A stretch of DNA of 64,000 bases from NCBI RefSeq assembly GCF_030263935.1, contig NZ_CP127162.1:1497501-1561500 (forward strand), in the 5' to 3' direction. The position numbers were made by a program, and so were the translations under genes. Origin of the DNA: Paenibacillus polygoni (GTDB taxonomy: Bacteria > Bacillota > Bacilli > Paenibacillales > Paenibacillaceae). Of this stretch, positions 53,732 through 64,000 are shown piece after piece; position 1 is the stretch's first letter; each line of letters starts with the position of its first letter. Under the pieces are notes generated by a model. That model saw only the letters and a program-made list of their open reading frames with translations, did not search any database and had not been told where the DNA came from.

Positions 53732-53918
53732 GTTAACGATGAAGGAATCATAATGAATTTGTGAAAAAAGCGAATCTCATTTGATTCGGTACCCTATTTC
53801 ATATAGAATTCATATGTATCAGTGGTTACAGCGCAGTACTGCTGTCAAGTTGTGGAGAGTTTTAGGGAGAGAAGGGGATTTTCTTTCTGCAGTCTGTAAA
53901 CTTTTTAACATAAATGAC

Positions 53919-53956
53919 TTGAGAATCATTGAGAATCAGTTTAGAATTATTATAAA
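53919..53956 (+). promoter_or_regulatory. suf operon promoter with Fur/PerR-like boxes
   Basis: -35 TTGAGA (53929-53934), 16-base spacer, -10 TATAAA (53951-53956). TTGAGAATCA occurs twice in tandem at 53919-53938, and TTAGAATTATTATAA (53941-53955) matches the PerR box TTATAATNATTATAA at all but one fixed position. The boxes cover both promoter elements, so control by a Fur-family repressor (PerR, Fur or Zur) is likely. The rest of the gap after dps (53732-53918) shows nothing more. Confidence 0.6.
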
Positions 53957-54058
53957 GTGATGCTTTGTAAAGCGAAACTGGAAATCAAGGGGCGACCCTA
54001 TTTAGATAAACAATATGATTTCGACTATGAAATTATTTTATTGGAGGTTAAGGCACAT

Positions 54059-54841
54059 ATGGCTACAAATTTCGTCATTGAAGGACTTAAAGCAGAAATA
54101 GAAGGTAAGGAAATTCTGAAAGGAATTAACCTTAGCATGAAAGGTGGAGAAATCCACGCAATTATGGGTCCTAACGGTACAGGTAAAAGTACTTTAGCTT
54201 CCGCACTTATGGGCCACCCGAAATATGAAGTTACTGGCGGCTCGGTAACATTGAACGGTGAAGATGTACTAGAAATGGAAGTTGATGAGCGTGCTCGTGC
54301 AGGTATGTTCCTGGCTATGCAGTATCCAAGTGAAATTGCCGGTGTAACAAACTCCGACTTCTTGCGTAGTGCAATTAATGCACGTCGTGAAGAGGGAAGC
54401 GAAATCTCTCTTATCAAATTTATCCGTCAAATGGAAGGTAAAATGAAAGAACTTGAGATGAATCCTGAGTTTGCTCATCGTTACCTAAATGAAGGCTTCT
54501 CCGGCGGTGAGAAGAAACGTAATGAAATTTTGCAAATGATGCTGCTTGATCCATCCCTTGTTATTCTTGATGAAATTGACTCCGGTCTTGATATCGATGC
54601 ACTTCGCATTGTAGCAAATGGTGTAAATGCAATGAAGAGCGAAGATCGCGGATTCCTCATCATCACTCACTACCAACGTTTGCTTAACTACATCAAACCT
54701 GATTTTGTTCACGTTATGATGCAAGGTCGTATCGTAAAATCCGGCGGTCCTGAACTTGCTGAACGTTTGGAAGCAGAAGGTTACGACTGGGTGAAAGAAG
54801 AGCTTGGTATTGAAGATGAAACTGTAGGACAAGAAGCGTAA
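54059..54841 (+). CDS. sufC: Fe-S cluster assembly ATPase SufC
   Basis: 260 residues, ABC-type ATPase of the SufBCD scaffold. Walker A GPNGTGKST, signature GFSGGEKKRNEI, Walker B LVILDEIDSGLD. Start at the ATG 54059 with GGAGG 11 bases upstream; the frame extends 34 codons further but without a ribosome site and with unrelated sequence. First gene of the sufCDSUB operon. Confidence 0.97.
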   Translation: MATNFVIEGLKAEIEGKEILKGINLSMKGGEIHAIMGPNGTGKSTLASALMGHPKYEVTGGSVTLNGEDVLEMEVDERARAGMFLAMQYPSEIAGVTNSDFLRSAINARREEGSEISLIKFIRQMEGKMKELEMNPEFAHRYLNEGFSGGEKKRNEILQMMLLDPSLVILDEIDSGLDIDALRIVANGVNAMKSEDRGFLIITHYQRLLNYIKPDFVHVMMQGRIVKSGGPELAERLEAEGYDWVKEELGIEDETVGQEA

Positions 54842-54867
54842 AGATTAACGGAGGAGGACAAAAGTAA

Positions 54868-57810
<2,943 letters not shown>

Positions 57811-57830
57811 CGATAGGGAGGTAGACCCCG

Positions 57831-59228
57831 ATGGCTAAAAAAGCTCCTGAAATGGAAGAATATAAATATGGTTTTCGTGACGAACACCAATCCATTTTTA
57901 AAACGGGTAAAGGTCTGACTGAAGAAGTAGTAAGAGAAATTTCCCGTATTAAAGAAGAACCAGAATGGATGCTTGAGTTCCGTCTGAAGTCTCTGAAACA
58001 ATTTTACAAAATGGATATGCCAAAATGGGGTGGAGACCTTGACGGTCTCGACTTCAACGATATCCAGTACTATGTAAGACCTTCTGAGAAGCAAGGAAAA
58101 ACGTGGGAAGAAGTACCGACAGAAATTAAAGAAACATTTGATAAACTGGGTATTCCTGAAGCAGAGCAAAAGTTCCTAGCTGGTGTATCTGCTCAGTATG
58201 AATCTGAGGTTGTATATCACAACATGCAGAAAGAACTGGAAGATCAAGGTGTAATCTTCATGGACACGGATACTGCACTCAGAGAACATCCAGAAATTTT
58301 GAAAGAGTATTTCGCTACGGTAATTCCTCCGGCAGATAACAAATTTGCTGCACTGAATAGTGCGGTATGGTCAGGCGGAAGCTTTATCTATGTACCAAAA
58401 GGCGTAAAATGTGAAGTGCCGCTTCAAGCCTACTTCCGGATTAACTCGGAAAATATGGGACAATTTGAGCGTACTTTGATTATTGCTGACGAAGATAGTT
58501 TCGTTCACTATGTAGAAGGCTGTACAGCTCCTGTATACAGCACGAATTCCCTGCATAGTGCAGTGGTTGAGATCATTGCGAAGAAGAACGCTCGCGTTCG
58601 TTATACAACGATCCAAAACTGGGCACCAAACATTTATAACCTGGTTACAAAACGTGCGGTTGCTGAAGAAAATGCAACGATGGAATGGGTCGATGGTAAC
58701 ATTGGTTCCAAACTAACGATGAAATATCCAGCTGTTGTACTGAAAGGCCGCGGTGCAAAAGGTTCCGTACTTTCCATTGCGGTTGCTGGTAAAGAACAGC
58801 ATCAGGATGCAGGTGCTAAAATGATTCACCTTGCACCAGACACAACGTCTACAATCGTATCCAAATCCATCAGTAAACATGGTGGTAAAGTAACGTATCG
58901 TGGATTGGCATCCTTTGGACGTAACGCAGAAGGAGCAAAATCCAATATCAAATGTGATACACTCATTCTGGATAATGAATCCACTTCGGATACGATTCCT
59001 TATAATGAGATCATGAACGACAACATTACGTTGGAACATGAAGCTACAGTATCCAAAGTATCGGAAGAGCAGCTGTTCTATCTGATGAGCCGTGGTTTGT
59101 CAGAAGCAGAAGCTACACAAATGATCGTTATGGGCTTCATCGAGCCATTTACGAAAGAACTTCCAATGGAATATGCGGTAGAGATGAACCGTCTCATCAA
59201 GTTTGAGATGGAAGGAAGTATTGGTTAA
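57831..59228 (+). CDS. sufB: Fe-S cluster assembly protein SufB
   Basis: 465 residues, core scaffold subunit. SufB marks: [52 protein letters not shown] with the conserved Cys, [20 protein letters not shown] and the end [26 protein letters not shown] lies 9 bases before the ATG. Last gene of the operon; a hairpin terminator lies 80 bases downstream. Confidence 0.97.
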   Translation: MAKKAPEMEEYKYGFRDEHQSIFKTGKGLTEEVVREISRIKEEPEWMLEFRLKSLKQFYKMDMPKWGGDLDGLDFNDIQYYVRPSEKQGKTWEEVPTEIKETFDKLGIPEAEQKFLAGVSAQYESEVVYHNMQKELEDQGVIFMDTDTALREHPEILKEYFATVIPPADNKFAALNSAVWSGGSFIYVPKGVKCEVPLQAYFRINSENMGQFERTLIIADEDSFVHYVEGCTAPVYSTNSLHSAVVEIIAKKNARVRYTTIQNWAPNIYNLVTKRAVAEENATMEWVDGNIGSKLTMKYPAVVLKGRGAKGSVLSIAVAGKEQHQDAGAKMIHLAPDTTSTIVSKSISKHGGKVTYRGLASFGRNAEGAKSNIKCDTLILDNESTSDTIPYNEIMNDNITLEHEATVSKVSEEQLFYLMSRGLSEAEATQMIVMGFIEPFTKELPMEYAVEMNRLIKFEMEGSIG

Positions 59229-59291
59229 TCCTTGCTACACAAGGGTTTTCCGATGAACCTATCTGGTTAAGATCAAAATCTGACCAAAATA

Positions 59292-59507
59292 TTATTTAAC
59301 GTAATACTGAAAAAGGTCGAGGGCGCTTTCCTCGATCTTTTTCGTTATGTGTAAATTAGTGTTCGCGGTTGACTTTACGCTGCTATGTCCTAGGCATGCA
59401 GAAACATACTTTAGGTTCGCACCAGCTTCAAGAAGATGGATTACATGTGTACGTCTTAATGCATGTGGCGATAGAATGGGTAGACCAGCACGTGAGAGAT
59501 AAGTCAT
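59292..59507 (-). pseudogene. Tyrosine recombinase C-terminal remnant
   Basis: A 71-codon frame preserving only the end of a phage-type integrase: SPHALRRTHVIHLLEAGANL (box II HxLRxTH), LGHSS and TANTNLHITKKIEESA. The catalytic Tyr of the T-x-x-x-Y-x-H motif is replaced by Asn, the catalytic domain upstream is missing, and a stop precedes the first Met. It is a dead relic of an integrated element next to the suf operon. Confidence 0.75.
59309..59343 (+). terminator. Terminator after sufB
   Basis: GAAAAAGGTCGAGG pairs with CCTCGATCTTTTTC around a short loop. It lies inside the end of the integrase remnant on the other strand. Confidence 0.7.
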
Positions 59508-59590
59508 TACTTGGGGATGTTAACGCTAAAACGGAGAGAGCTTTGAGGATTATCATAGATCTTGGAACAAAAATTAGTATTATAGAAGAA

Positions 59591-59611
59591 GACGAACTTT
59601 TAAAGTTCGTC
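59591..59611 (-). terminator. Hairpin after the thioredoxin-like remnant
   Basis: GACGAACTTT and AAAGTTCGTC form a palindrome; on the minus strand it is followed by TTCTTCT. Confidence 0.55.
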
Positions 59612-59918
59612 TTAATCTTTTTGTATTAGTTTATTGAAAAAGGTTTTAAATTCCTGGATGTCCTGAGTTTCCATCACCACTTTTTTATTATCTGCGATAA
59701 GAATAGTTGGATATTTTTTCACTTCTATTCTTTTTGCTCTCAATTGGTTATAATCTCGATCAAACGTTATATAACTGAATACCTTTCATTACCTTGAGTA
59801 TTTCATCACTAGAATTCATATAACTGAGTAACTCCATGTCCAAATCTGTATAGCCATCGTAGAACAAGTTGACTAAGTAGGTATCATCTGAATCAGAAAA
59901 AAGTGCAGAGATTACGAT
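59612..59918 (-). pseudogene. Frameshifted thioredoxin-like fragment
   Basis: Minus-strand translation gives ISALFSDSDDTYLVNLFYDG and so on to VMKGIQLYN, where a stop ends the frame; the next frame resumes at TFDRDYNQLRAKRIEVKKYP, then TILIADNKKVVMETQDI to a stop at 59612. KKYPTILI followed by a turn resembles the cis-Pro part of a thioredoxin fold. It lacks a start, and it overlaps the end of the gene at 59912 by a few bases. A single frameshift and an N-terminal deletion explain it. Confidence 0.5.
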
Positions 59919-60553
59919 ATGCTATTGTTTTTATTTGTAAGATAAAAGAGGTAAGACCCGATATAACAAATGACCACACCACTAGCAAATATGCTAAAGT
60001 TATACCCCAGCATAGAACCACCTATAATATTAAGCACTAAGGTAAGAATTCCAGCCAGAATAAAAACGACAGAAGCCAGTTGGTGTGTTTTTTTCCATAC
60101 GGTTTCGTTAGATAAGGTCCAGCGATTGGCAAATCCAAAACCGTAGCCACTTCTCGCTCGATATAGATAGTTACCAACAATGATAAAGATAATGCTGACG
60201 GTCATATTTCCAAGCATGTAGAAATTAAAATGGTAACCTAATCCGTATAAGATCAGCGCAATTTGGATTCCGAGCAGAATGAATAGTGAAATCTTGTAAA
60301 TCAATGTGACTTCTAGAAGATTTGCACGGTGAACAAGACGTTTGGCATTTTCACGGGTGAGTAGAAGCAGCAGCATGGTACCAGGAACGATAGCCAAGGC
60401 CACAAGCTTAGGTGCGGTATTCGTAGGTGTATTATCTGCTCCAAATTGAATAACTAATGTTTCAGGCAAGAATGGGTAAGCAAATAAACCTAGAATCATC
60501 GTTATACAGATAAATACAAGTGAAAAGAGATTCTTTTTTACCAAATGACTCAA
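59912..60553 (-). CDS. sdpI: SdpI-family membrane protein
   Basis: 213 residues, six predicted membrane segments. It has a DUF1648-type N terminus (FLPETLVIQFGADNTP) and the SdpI-type end (GNYLYRARSGYGFGFANRWTLSNETVWKKTHQLAS). In B. subtilis SdpI gives immunity to the cannibalism toxin SdpC and sequesters the repressor SdpR. Here the partner repressor gene is next to it, but no sdpABC toxin genes are near. A role as a more general envelope protein is possible. Confidence 0.82.
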   Translation of the reverse strand: MSHLVKKNLFSLVFICITMILGLFAYPFLPETLVIQFGADNTPTNTAPKLVALAIVPGTMLLLLLTRENAKRLVHRANLLEVTLIYKISLFILLGIQIALILYGLGYHFNFYMLGNMTVSIIFIIVGNYLYRARSGYGFGFANRWTLSNETVWKKTHQLASVVFILAGILTLVLNIIGGSMLGYNFSIFASGVVICYIGSYLFYLTNKNNSIS

Positions 60554-60592
60554 ACTCCTCTCATTTTAAAAATAAACACAGTACATTTTGTT

Positions 60593-60850
60593 TTATTCCT
60601 TGTTAAATTTCAGTGCCCAGTACATAATCTCTTGGATCATGGTTGTGTTAAGAGAATAGTGAATGAACTGTCCTTTTTTCTCTGCGTGAATTAAATCTGC
60701 TTGATTTAAAATACTTAAATGATGGGAAATGCTTGGTTTTGTCATATGAAAATGGTCTGCAATTTCTCCTGCGGTCATGTCTTCTTTTCTGAGTAATTCA
60801 AGGATCTTCATTCTCGTTGGATCGGATAGCGCTTTAAATGTGTTAAACAT
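60593..60850 (-). CDS. sdpR: ArsR-family repressor, SdpR-like
   Basis: About 85 residues. Winged helix: FNTFKALSDPTRMKILELLRK, recognition helix MTKPSISHHLSILNQADL, wing KKGQFIHYSLN. No metal-binding Cys, like SdpR. The start chosen (MFNTFKA) matches the family and has GGTG upstream; another ATG at 60865 adds five residues. It likely represses its own operon with the downstream sdpI-like gene, through the palindromes upstream. Confidence 0.85.
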   Translation of the reverse strand: MFNTFKALSDPTRMKILELLRKEDMTAGEIADHFHMTKPSISHHLSILNQADLIHAEKKGQFIHYSLNTTMIQEIMYWALKFNKE

Positions 60851-60864
60851 GGATTTCACCAACA

Positions 60865-60892
60865 TATCTATATTTAGATAATTTTCTAAATA
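60865..60892 (-). promoter_or_regulatory. Overlapping palindromes, candidate SdpR operator
   Basis: TATCTA-TATT-TAGATA (60865-60880) and TATTTAGA-TAATTT-TCTAAATA (60871-60892) overlap just upstream of sdpR; a TATACT box on the minus strand lies near 60896-60901. This fits autorepression. Confidence 0.5.
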
Positions 60893-60971
60893 CAGTATAA
60901 CAGTTAGTTAAGGAAAATGGAATCGATTTACAGATTGTTTAGTTTCTTATTTATCTGAACCCAAAAATAAG

Positions 60972-61003
60972 AAAAGACCGAGGAAAGATTCCTCAGCCTT
61001 TTT
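60972..61003. terminator. Hairpin between the repeat array and sdpR
   Basis: AAAAG-CGAGGAA-AGA-TTCCTC-CTTTTT forms a stem with A and T flanks on both sides. On the minus strand it can end transcription from the HD-GYP gene and the repeat array. Confidence 0.65.
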
Positions 61004-61069
61004 GTTATCTTTAGCTGTTTGGTTATAGACAACGCATGCAATAAATCTAAAGGGACATCACATCAGTCA

Positions 61070-61213
61070 TAGATGGCTTGATAATTATAGGCAGCTTGAC
61101 AGTCATAGGTAGCTTGATTGTTATAGGCAGCTTGACAGTCATAGGCGACTTGATAGTCATAGGTAGCCTGGTAGTTATAGGTAGCTTGATAGTCATAGGT
61201 AACTTGATAGGGC
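61070..61213. repeat. Eight tandem 18-bp repeats
   Basis: Exactly eight 18-base units with consensus TAGGTAGCTTGATAGTCA run from 61070 to 61213 with no gaps, each differing at 0-5 positions. Since 18 is a multiple of three, frames stay open: on the minus strand it reads as hexapeptide [T/A]-Y-[D/N]-[Y/C]-Q-[A/V], on the plus strand as G-S-L-[I/T]-V-I. No start codon with a ribosome site leads into either. It lies just after the stop of the HD-GYP gene. Confidence 0.95.
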
Positions 61214-61241
61214 TTTATGTATCTGTTCTATTTCGTTACTA

Positions 61242-62297
61242 TTAAATATAAATTTCTACAATTGTGATATAACGATGCTTCGCAAGATCAATAAACCCAT
61301 GAGGGGTTTTTACAAGAGGCCTGAAATAATCATTTGGATTGTTCATTACAATCATGCCAGTATCACCGGTAGTGAGCAGGACTTTTTTACCGATGAAATT
61401 CGGCAGCAAGTTTTTGATAAAATTTTGGGTGACTTCTGCATTCAATTGACCAAAGCTAAGGCCGTACAGCTCACATAGGACAGAGATATACTCTTGTTTG
61501 GATTGATACACGCGAGTAGTAGTCATAGCGCTGTATACGTCTGCTACAGCCGCTATACGCGAATAAGGATGGATGTCATCCTTGCGCAGCCCGTAGGGAT
61601 ATCCACTTCCATCTTCCCGTTCATGATGCTGAAGTGCAGGGAGGGCAAGGAGTTCATTTCCTGTGGACGCAAGAATAATCTCATGTCCTTGTTTTGCGTG
61701 TTTTTTCATAATTCTAAATTCTTCGGTGCTGAGTTTGCCAGGCTTATGCAATAGTTCTTGTGGAACTACTGATTTCCCGATATCAATGAGATAACCTGCT
61801 TTAGAGATGTTATAACAGTCCTCTGCTGAATAACCAAGCCAAGAGGCCATATAATACGTGAGAATGCCTACTTGGACTGAATGGTTATATGTGTACTCAT
61901 CATCGCGATCTAAAAGCAGGAGCAGTGAGACAACATCCTTCTGCTCGACAAGCTGCTCAGTCATCGGTTGAAGCAGTTCATCAACCTCGTTCATAGCAAT
62001 GGTTCCTGTGTTCATCGCTTGCTTGAAGATAGATGCCGTTCCTGCCATCGTTGTATCAAACAGCGGAACCAGCTTCATAAGTGATTCCCCTGGGGACGAA
62101 GTGACAATAGGAGCAGGGAAATCGGGCAGCTGTACACTATCCGCAATGTTTACATAATCAATACCGTGTAATTTAAGTCTATTAATATCGGAATCATTAA
62201 GGAGAGAGCCTGCTGGCATCAGCTGCACACCGGAATGATTAAATGCATCACTTTCCAGTAACTGACCGGGCTTAAGATCGGTGACATGTAATCTCAA
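61242..62297 (-). CDS. HD-GYP domain protein with altered HD motif
   Basis: 351 residues, cytoplasmic. N-terminal ~60 residues resemble the leader domain seen before many HD-GYP proteins, then an HD-GYP domain (about 125-270), normally a cyclic-di-GMP phosphodiesterase. H139, H200, HHE (224-226) and DGSGYP (229-234) are present, but the HD pair reads I171-D172 (GYLIDIGKSVVP) instead of H-D. So one metal ligand is missing and activity may be changed or lost. C-terminal ~70 residues (NFIGKKVLLTTGDTGMIV) are a small beta domain. TTG start, 9 bases after AAGGTGG. Confidence 0.88.
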   Translation of the reverse strand: MRLHVTDLKPGQLLESDAFNHSGVQLMPAGSLLNDSDINRLKLHGIDYVNIADSVQLPDFPAPIVTSSPGESLMKLVPLFDTTMAGTASIFKQAMNTGTIAMNEVDELLQPMTEQLVEQKDVVSLLLLLDRDDEYTYNHSVQVGILTYYMASWLGYSAEDCYNISKAGYLIDIGKSVVPQELLHKPGKLSTEEFRIMKKHAKQGHEIILASTGNELLALPALQHHEREDGSGYPYGLRKDDIHPYSRIAAVADVYSAMTTTRVYQSKQEYISVLCELYGLSFGQLNAEVTQNFIKNLLPNFIGKKVLLTTGDTGMIVMNNPNDYFRPLVKTPHGFIDLAKHRYITIVEIYI

Positions 62298-62382
62298 ACA
62301 AATAAACCACCTTTAAGCATTGAATTTAAAATGATCATAACAAGAAAAAAATGGTATGACAATGACTTGTTAAAGGAAACGG

Positions 62383-63114
62383 TCATATTTTGGGATTCCA
62401 CGGTCCAGTCTGATGGCCCTTCCACTCGGACCCATCTGCCCATACTTCTTTTTTCCATATAGGCACAATTTCTTTTAGACGTTCAATAGCGTATCTGCTG
62501 GCATCATAGCAATCAGCTCGGTGAGGAGAAGATACTGCGATGACTACACTAACCTCTGCAATTCCTACTTTACCCAGTCGATGGGAGATGGCACACCGTG
62601 TTCCAGGCCAGCGTTGGTCTATTTCTTGTCCTATCGTTTGCATCATAGATAAAGCCATAGGAATATAAGCTTCATACTCAAGGAGAATTGTCCGCTGATC
62701 GCCTGTCATTTCTCGTGTGGTACCAACAAAGGATAGGGAAGCTCCATGATTCGGAGTAATAACTTTATCGGTTACTTGTTCCACAGACAGCGGAGCGTAA
62801 CCAATTGTATATAGACCATCTGATGTTGTATGGATCTCTTCATGTTCAGCGGACCTTGAAGTAGTTCCATCTCCACCAGAAACAGGCGGGATGAGGGCGA
62901 CTTCATCGTCTGAATTCAGCAGCGAATGGGAGGGTGCGTATTCTTGGTTTATGGCAATAATCGCACTTTCGATTAGTCCCGCAGCATCCGGATACTGATG
63001 AATGAGTTCTTCTTTTACTTGCCCTGCTGTTGTAGATTCTGTTAACGTAAGTTCGACTCTGGATTTGCCAATTCTTTCAGCTATTCCAGCAAATAATAAA
63101 ACGGTTATTTTCAT
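62383..63114 (-). CDS. MoaD-MoaE fusion (molybdopterin synthase)
   Basis: 243 residues joining both subunits of molybdopterin synthase. Residues 1-81 are MoaD with the ubiquitin-like fold, ending in PPVSGG at 80-81, exactly where free MoaD ends. A Thr/Ser/Glu linker (82-100) follows, then MoaE (about 105-243) with GASLSFVGTTRE, ISHRLGKVGIAEVSV, SPHRADCYDASRYAIERLKEIVPIWKKE and a GSEWKGH end. MoaD must expose its C-terminal Gly-Gly to become thiocarboxylated, so the fusion needs cleavage after G81, as known for MoaX of Mycobacterium tuberculosis. AGGTG precedes the ATG. No other moa gene is in view. Confidence 0.92.
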   Translation of the reverse strand: MKITVLLFAGIAERIGKSRVELTLTESTTAGQVKEELIHQYPDAAGLIESAIIAINQEYAPSHSLLNSDDEVALIPPVSGGDGTTSRSAEHEEIHTTSDGLYTIGYAPLSVEQVTDKVITPNHGASLSFVGTTREMTGDQRTILLEYEAYIPMALSMMQTIGQEIDQRWPGTRCAISHRLGKVGIAEVSVVIAVSSPHRADCYDASRYAIERLKEIVPIWKKEVWADGSEWKGHQTGPWNPKI

Positions 63115-63246
63115 TTCTTCACCTCATTTTTGCTTGGTAAACCCTTTTAATATATCATATCTTACATAGAAATGTTATGCTTATCTATTAGAGGAAACAG
63201 GAAATAAGGACCAGGCTGTATCATTTTTCCGGAGGAGGGAACGAAG

Positions 63247-64000
63247 ATGAACGTTTCACAAAAACAAATACTTACCATTCTTCACACGAATGATATCCAT
63301 AGTCATTTTGAACAAATGGGCTCGCTCGCAGCGATGATTCATGAAGCTAAAGAACAATCTTCATCCGGAGAAGAAGTGCTCGTTCTTGATATAGGAGATC
63401 ATATGGACAGGATGGCCGTAGAGACAGAGGGCACGATGGGCGGTGCAAATATTGATATCATCAATATGACAGGCTATGATGCGATTACAATCGGAAATAA
63501 TGAAGGTCTAACATTTACAGCAGACATTCTTGATCAGGCATATGCAGGAATTTTATGTCCCGTTGTTTGTGGGAACCTCCTATTAAAAAGCACAGGGAAA
63601 CCTCCCCTATGGATGAAACCCTATCATATCCTCAATAAAGGCGGGATTCGGATTGGACTCCTCGGAGCGACTGCTCCGTTTAATTCTTTTTATGAACTAA
63701 TTGGGCTTGAAGCACTTGATCCGATGGATACACTCCGAAGTCAGGTTGCCGAGATAAGGGATCAGGTTGATATTGTGATTGTATTGTCTCACTTAGGTAT
63801 TATGATGGATGAGAGAATAGCCGAAATAATAGAAGGGATTGATGTGATTCTCGGGGGACATACACACCATGTGCTTAAAGAACCGCTGCTCATTAATCGT
63901 ACTGTGGTCTGCGGCGCAGGAAAATACGGTCAGTATTTGGGGAAAGTAACCCTCGAACGTCATCCTGGACAGGAGCGTTTTTCTTTGGTTTCTGGCGGAT
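63247..64000 (+). CDS. yunD: Metallophosphatase / 5'-nucleotidase family protein, N-terminal part
   Basis: Open from the ATG at 63247 (AGGAGGG 7 bases upstream) to the window edge, 251 codons. Metal-site motifs of the calcineurin-like fold are in order: LHTNDIHSHFE, DIGDHMDRM, TIGNNEGL (canonical GNHE is GNNE here), VLSHLGI and ILGGHTHHVL. There is no signal peptide, as in YunD of Bacillus, so it is probably cytoplasmic. The C-terminal 5'-nucleotidase domain would lie beyond the window. GNNE in place of GNHE is the YunD-like form. Confidence 0.85.
   Translation, partial: MNVSQKQILTILHTNDIHSHFEQMGSLAAMIHEAKEQSSSGEEVLVLDIGDHMDRMAVETEGTMGGANIDIINMTGYDAITIGNNEGLTFTADILDQAYAGILCPVVCGNLLLKSTGKPPLWMKPYHILNKGGIRIGLLGATAPFNSFYELIGLEALDPMDTLRSQVAEIRDQVDIVIVLSHLGIMMDERIAEIIEGIDVILGGHTHHVLKEPLLINRTVVCGAGKYGQYLGKVTLERHPGQERFSLVSGG

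Noticed and set aside
59369..59629. 86-codon plus-strand open frame after sufB
   Set aside because: It is antisense to the integrase relic and the adjacent hairpin, has no ribosome site and no recognisable domain.
61070..61213. CRISPR array
   Set aside because: The repeats are directly adjacent with no spacers and are too short; no cas genes are present.

Overview
The window reads as a piece of chromosome from an endospore-forming, low-to-moderate GC Firmicute, most likely Paenibacillus or a close relative. Evidence seen directly: a gamma-type small acid-soluble spore protein gene behind a sigma-G-like promoter, SpoVR/YhbH/PrkA, a YtxC-like gene next to thrS, PdaA, an AbrB-like regulator with a Spo0A box, a SAM-I riboswitch and a T-box leader, the SufCDSUB operon order, and AGGAGG-type ribosome sites with frequent TTG/GTG starts. 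The genus call is inference from gene content.

Layout. 1-2.8 kb: end of a ROK fructokinase gene, an HRDC-domain gene and corA (minus), with a candidate 31-codon leader ORF upstream of corA. 3.2-6.8 kb: SAM riboswitch and the methionine operon metA-metI-metC. 6.9-11.3 kb: mqnC, a YitT-family protein, the KhtTU K+/H+ antiporter and a small membrane protein. 11.4-15.3 kb: ytxC, T-box, thrS, 3D-domain protein. 15.4-22.8 kb: spore and envelope-stress genes (SASP, liaFSR, HtrA-type protease, a second two-component pair). 22.8-29.2 kb: ispH, DAHP synthase, a GlnR-boxed long-form glutamine synthetase, serC, trmL, AbrB-like regulator and a 34-codon membrane ORF. 29.3-34.9 kb: phosphodiester glycosidase, orphan ComA-like regulator, aminotransferase, azoreductase, DUF2161 protein. 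35-44 kb: prkA (plus) and yhbH-spoVR (minus) flanking a short HemAT-like sensor, a LacI regulator, a lipid-exported protein of unknown role and a SEC-C protein. 44-53 kb: long-form thrC, a zinc-ribbon protein, pdaA, degV, small membrane proteins, yunC and mtnKA. 53-59.2 kb: dps and sufCDSUB. 59.2-61.2 kb is the only clearly decayed stretch: a dead integrase fragment, a frameshifted thioredoxin-like remnant, an sdpRI-like pair without toxin genes, and an 18-bp tandem repeat array. 61.2-64 kb: HD-GYP protein with an altered HD motif, a MoaD-MoaE fusion and the start of a YunD-like metallophosphatase.

Most of the window is ordinary core genome. Sulfur metabolism recurs (SAM switch, metA/I/C, mtnKA, suf), as do nitrogen control (glnA) and stress/sporulation control. 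I found no CRISPR array, no rRNA or tRNA, no intact mobile element and no obvious new multi-gene defence system. The best leads are the small ORFs, the repeat array beside the altered HD-GYP gene, the MoaD-MoaE fusion, the suf promoter boxes and the adenylylation-type tyrosine in a GlnR-boxed glutamine synthetase.
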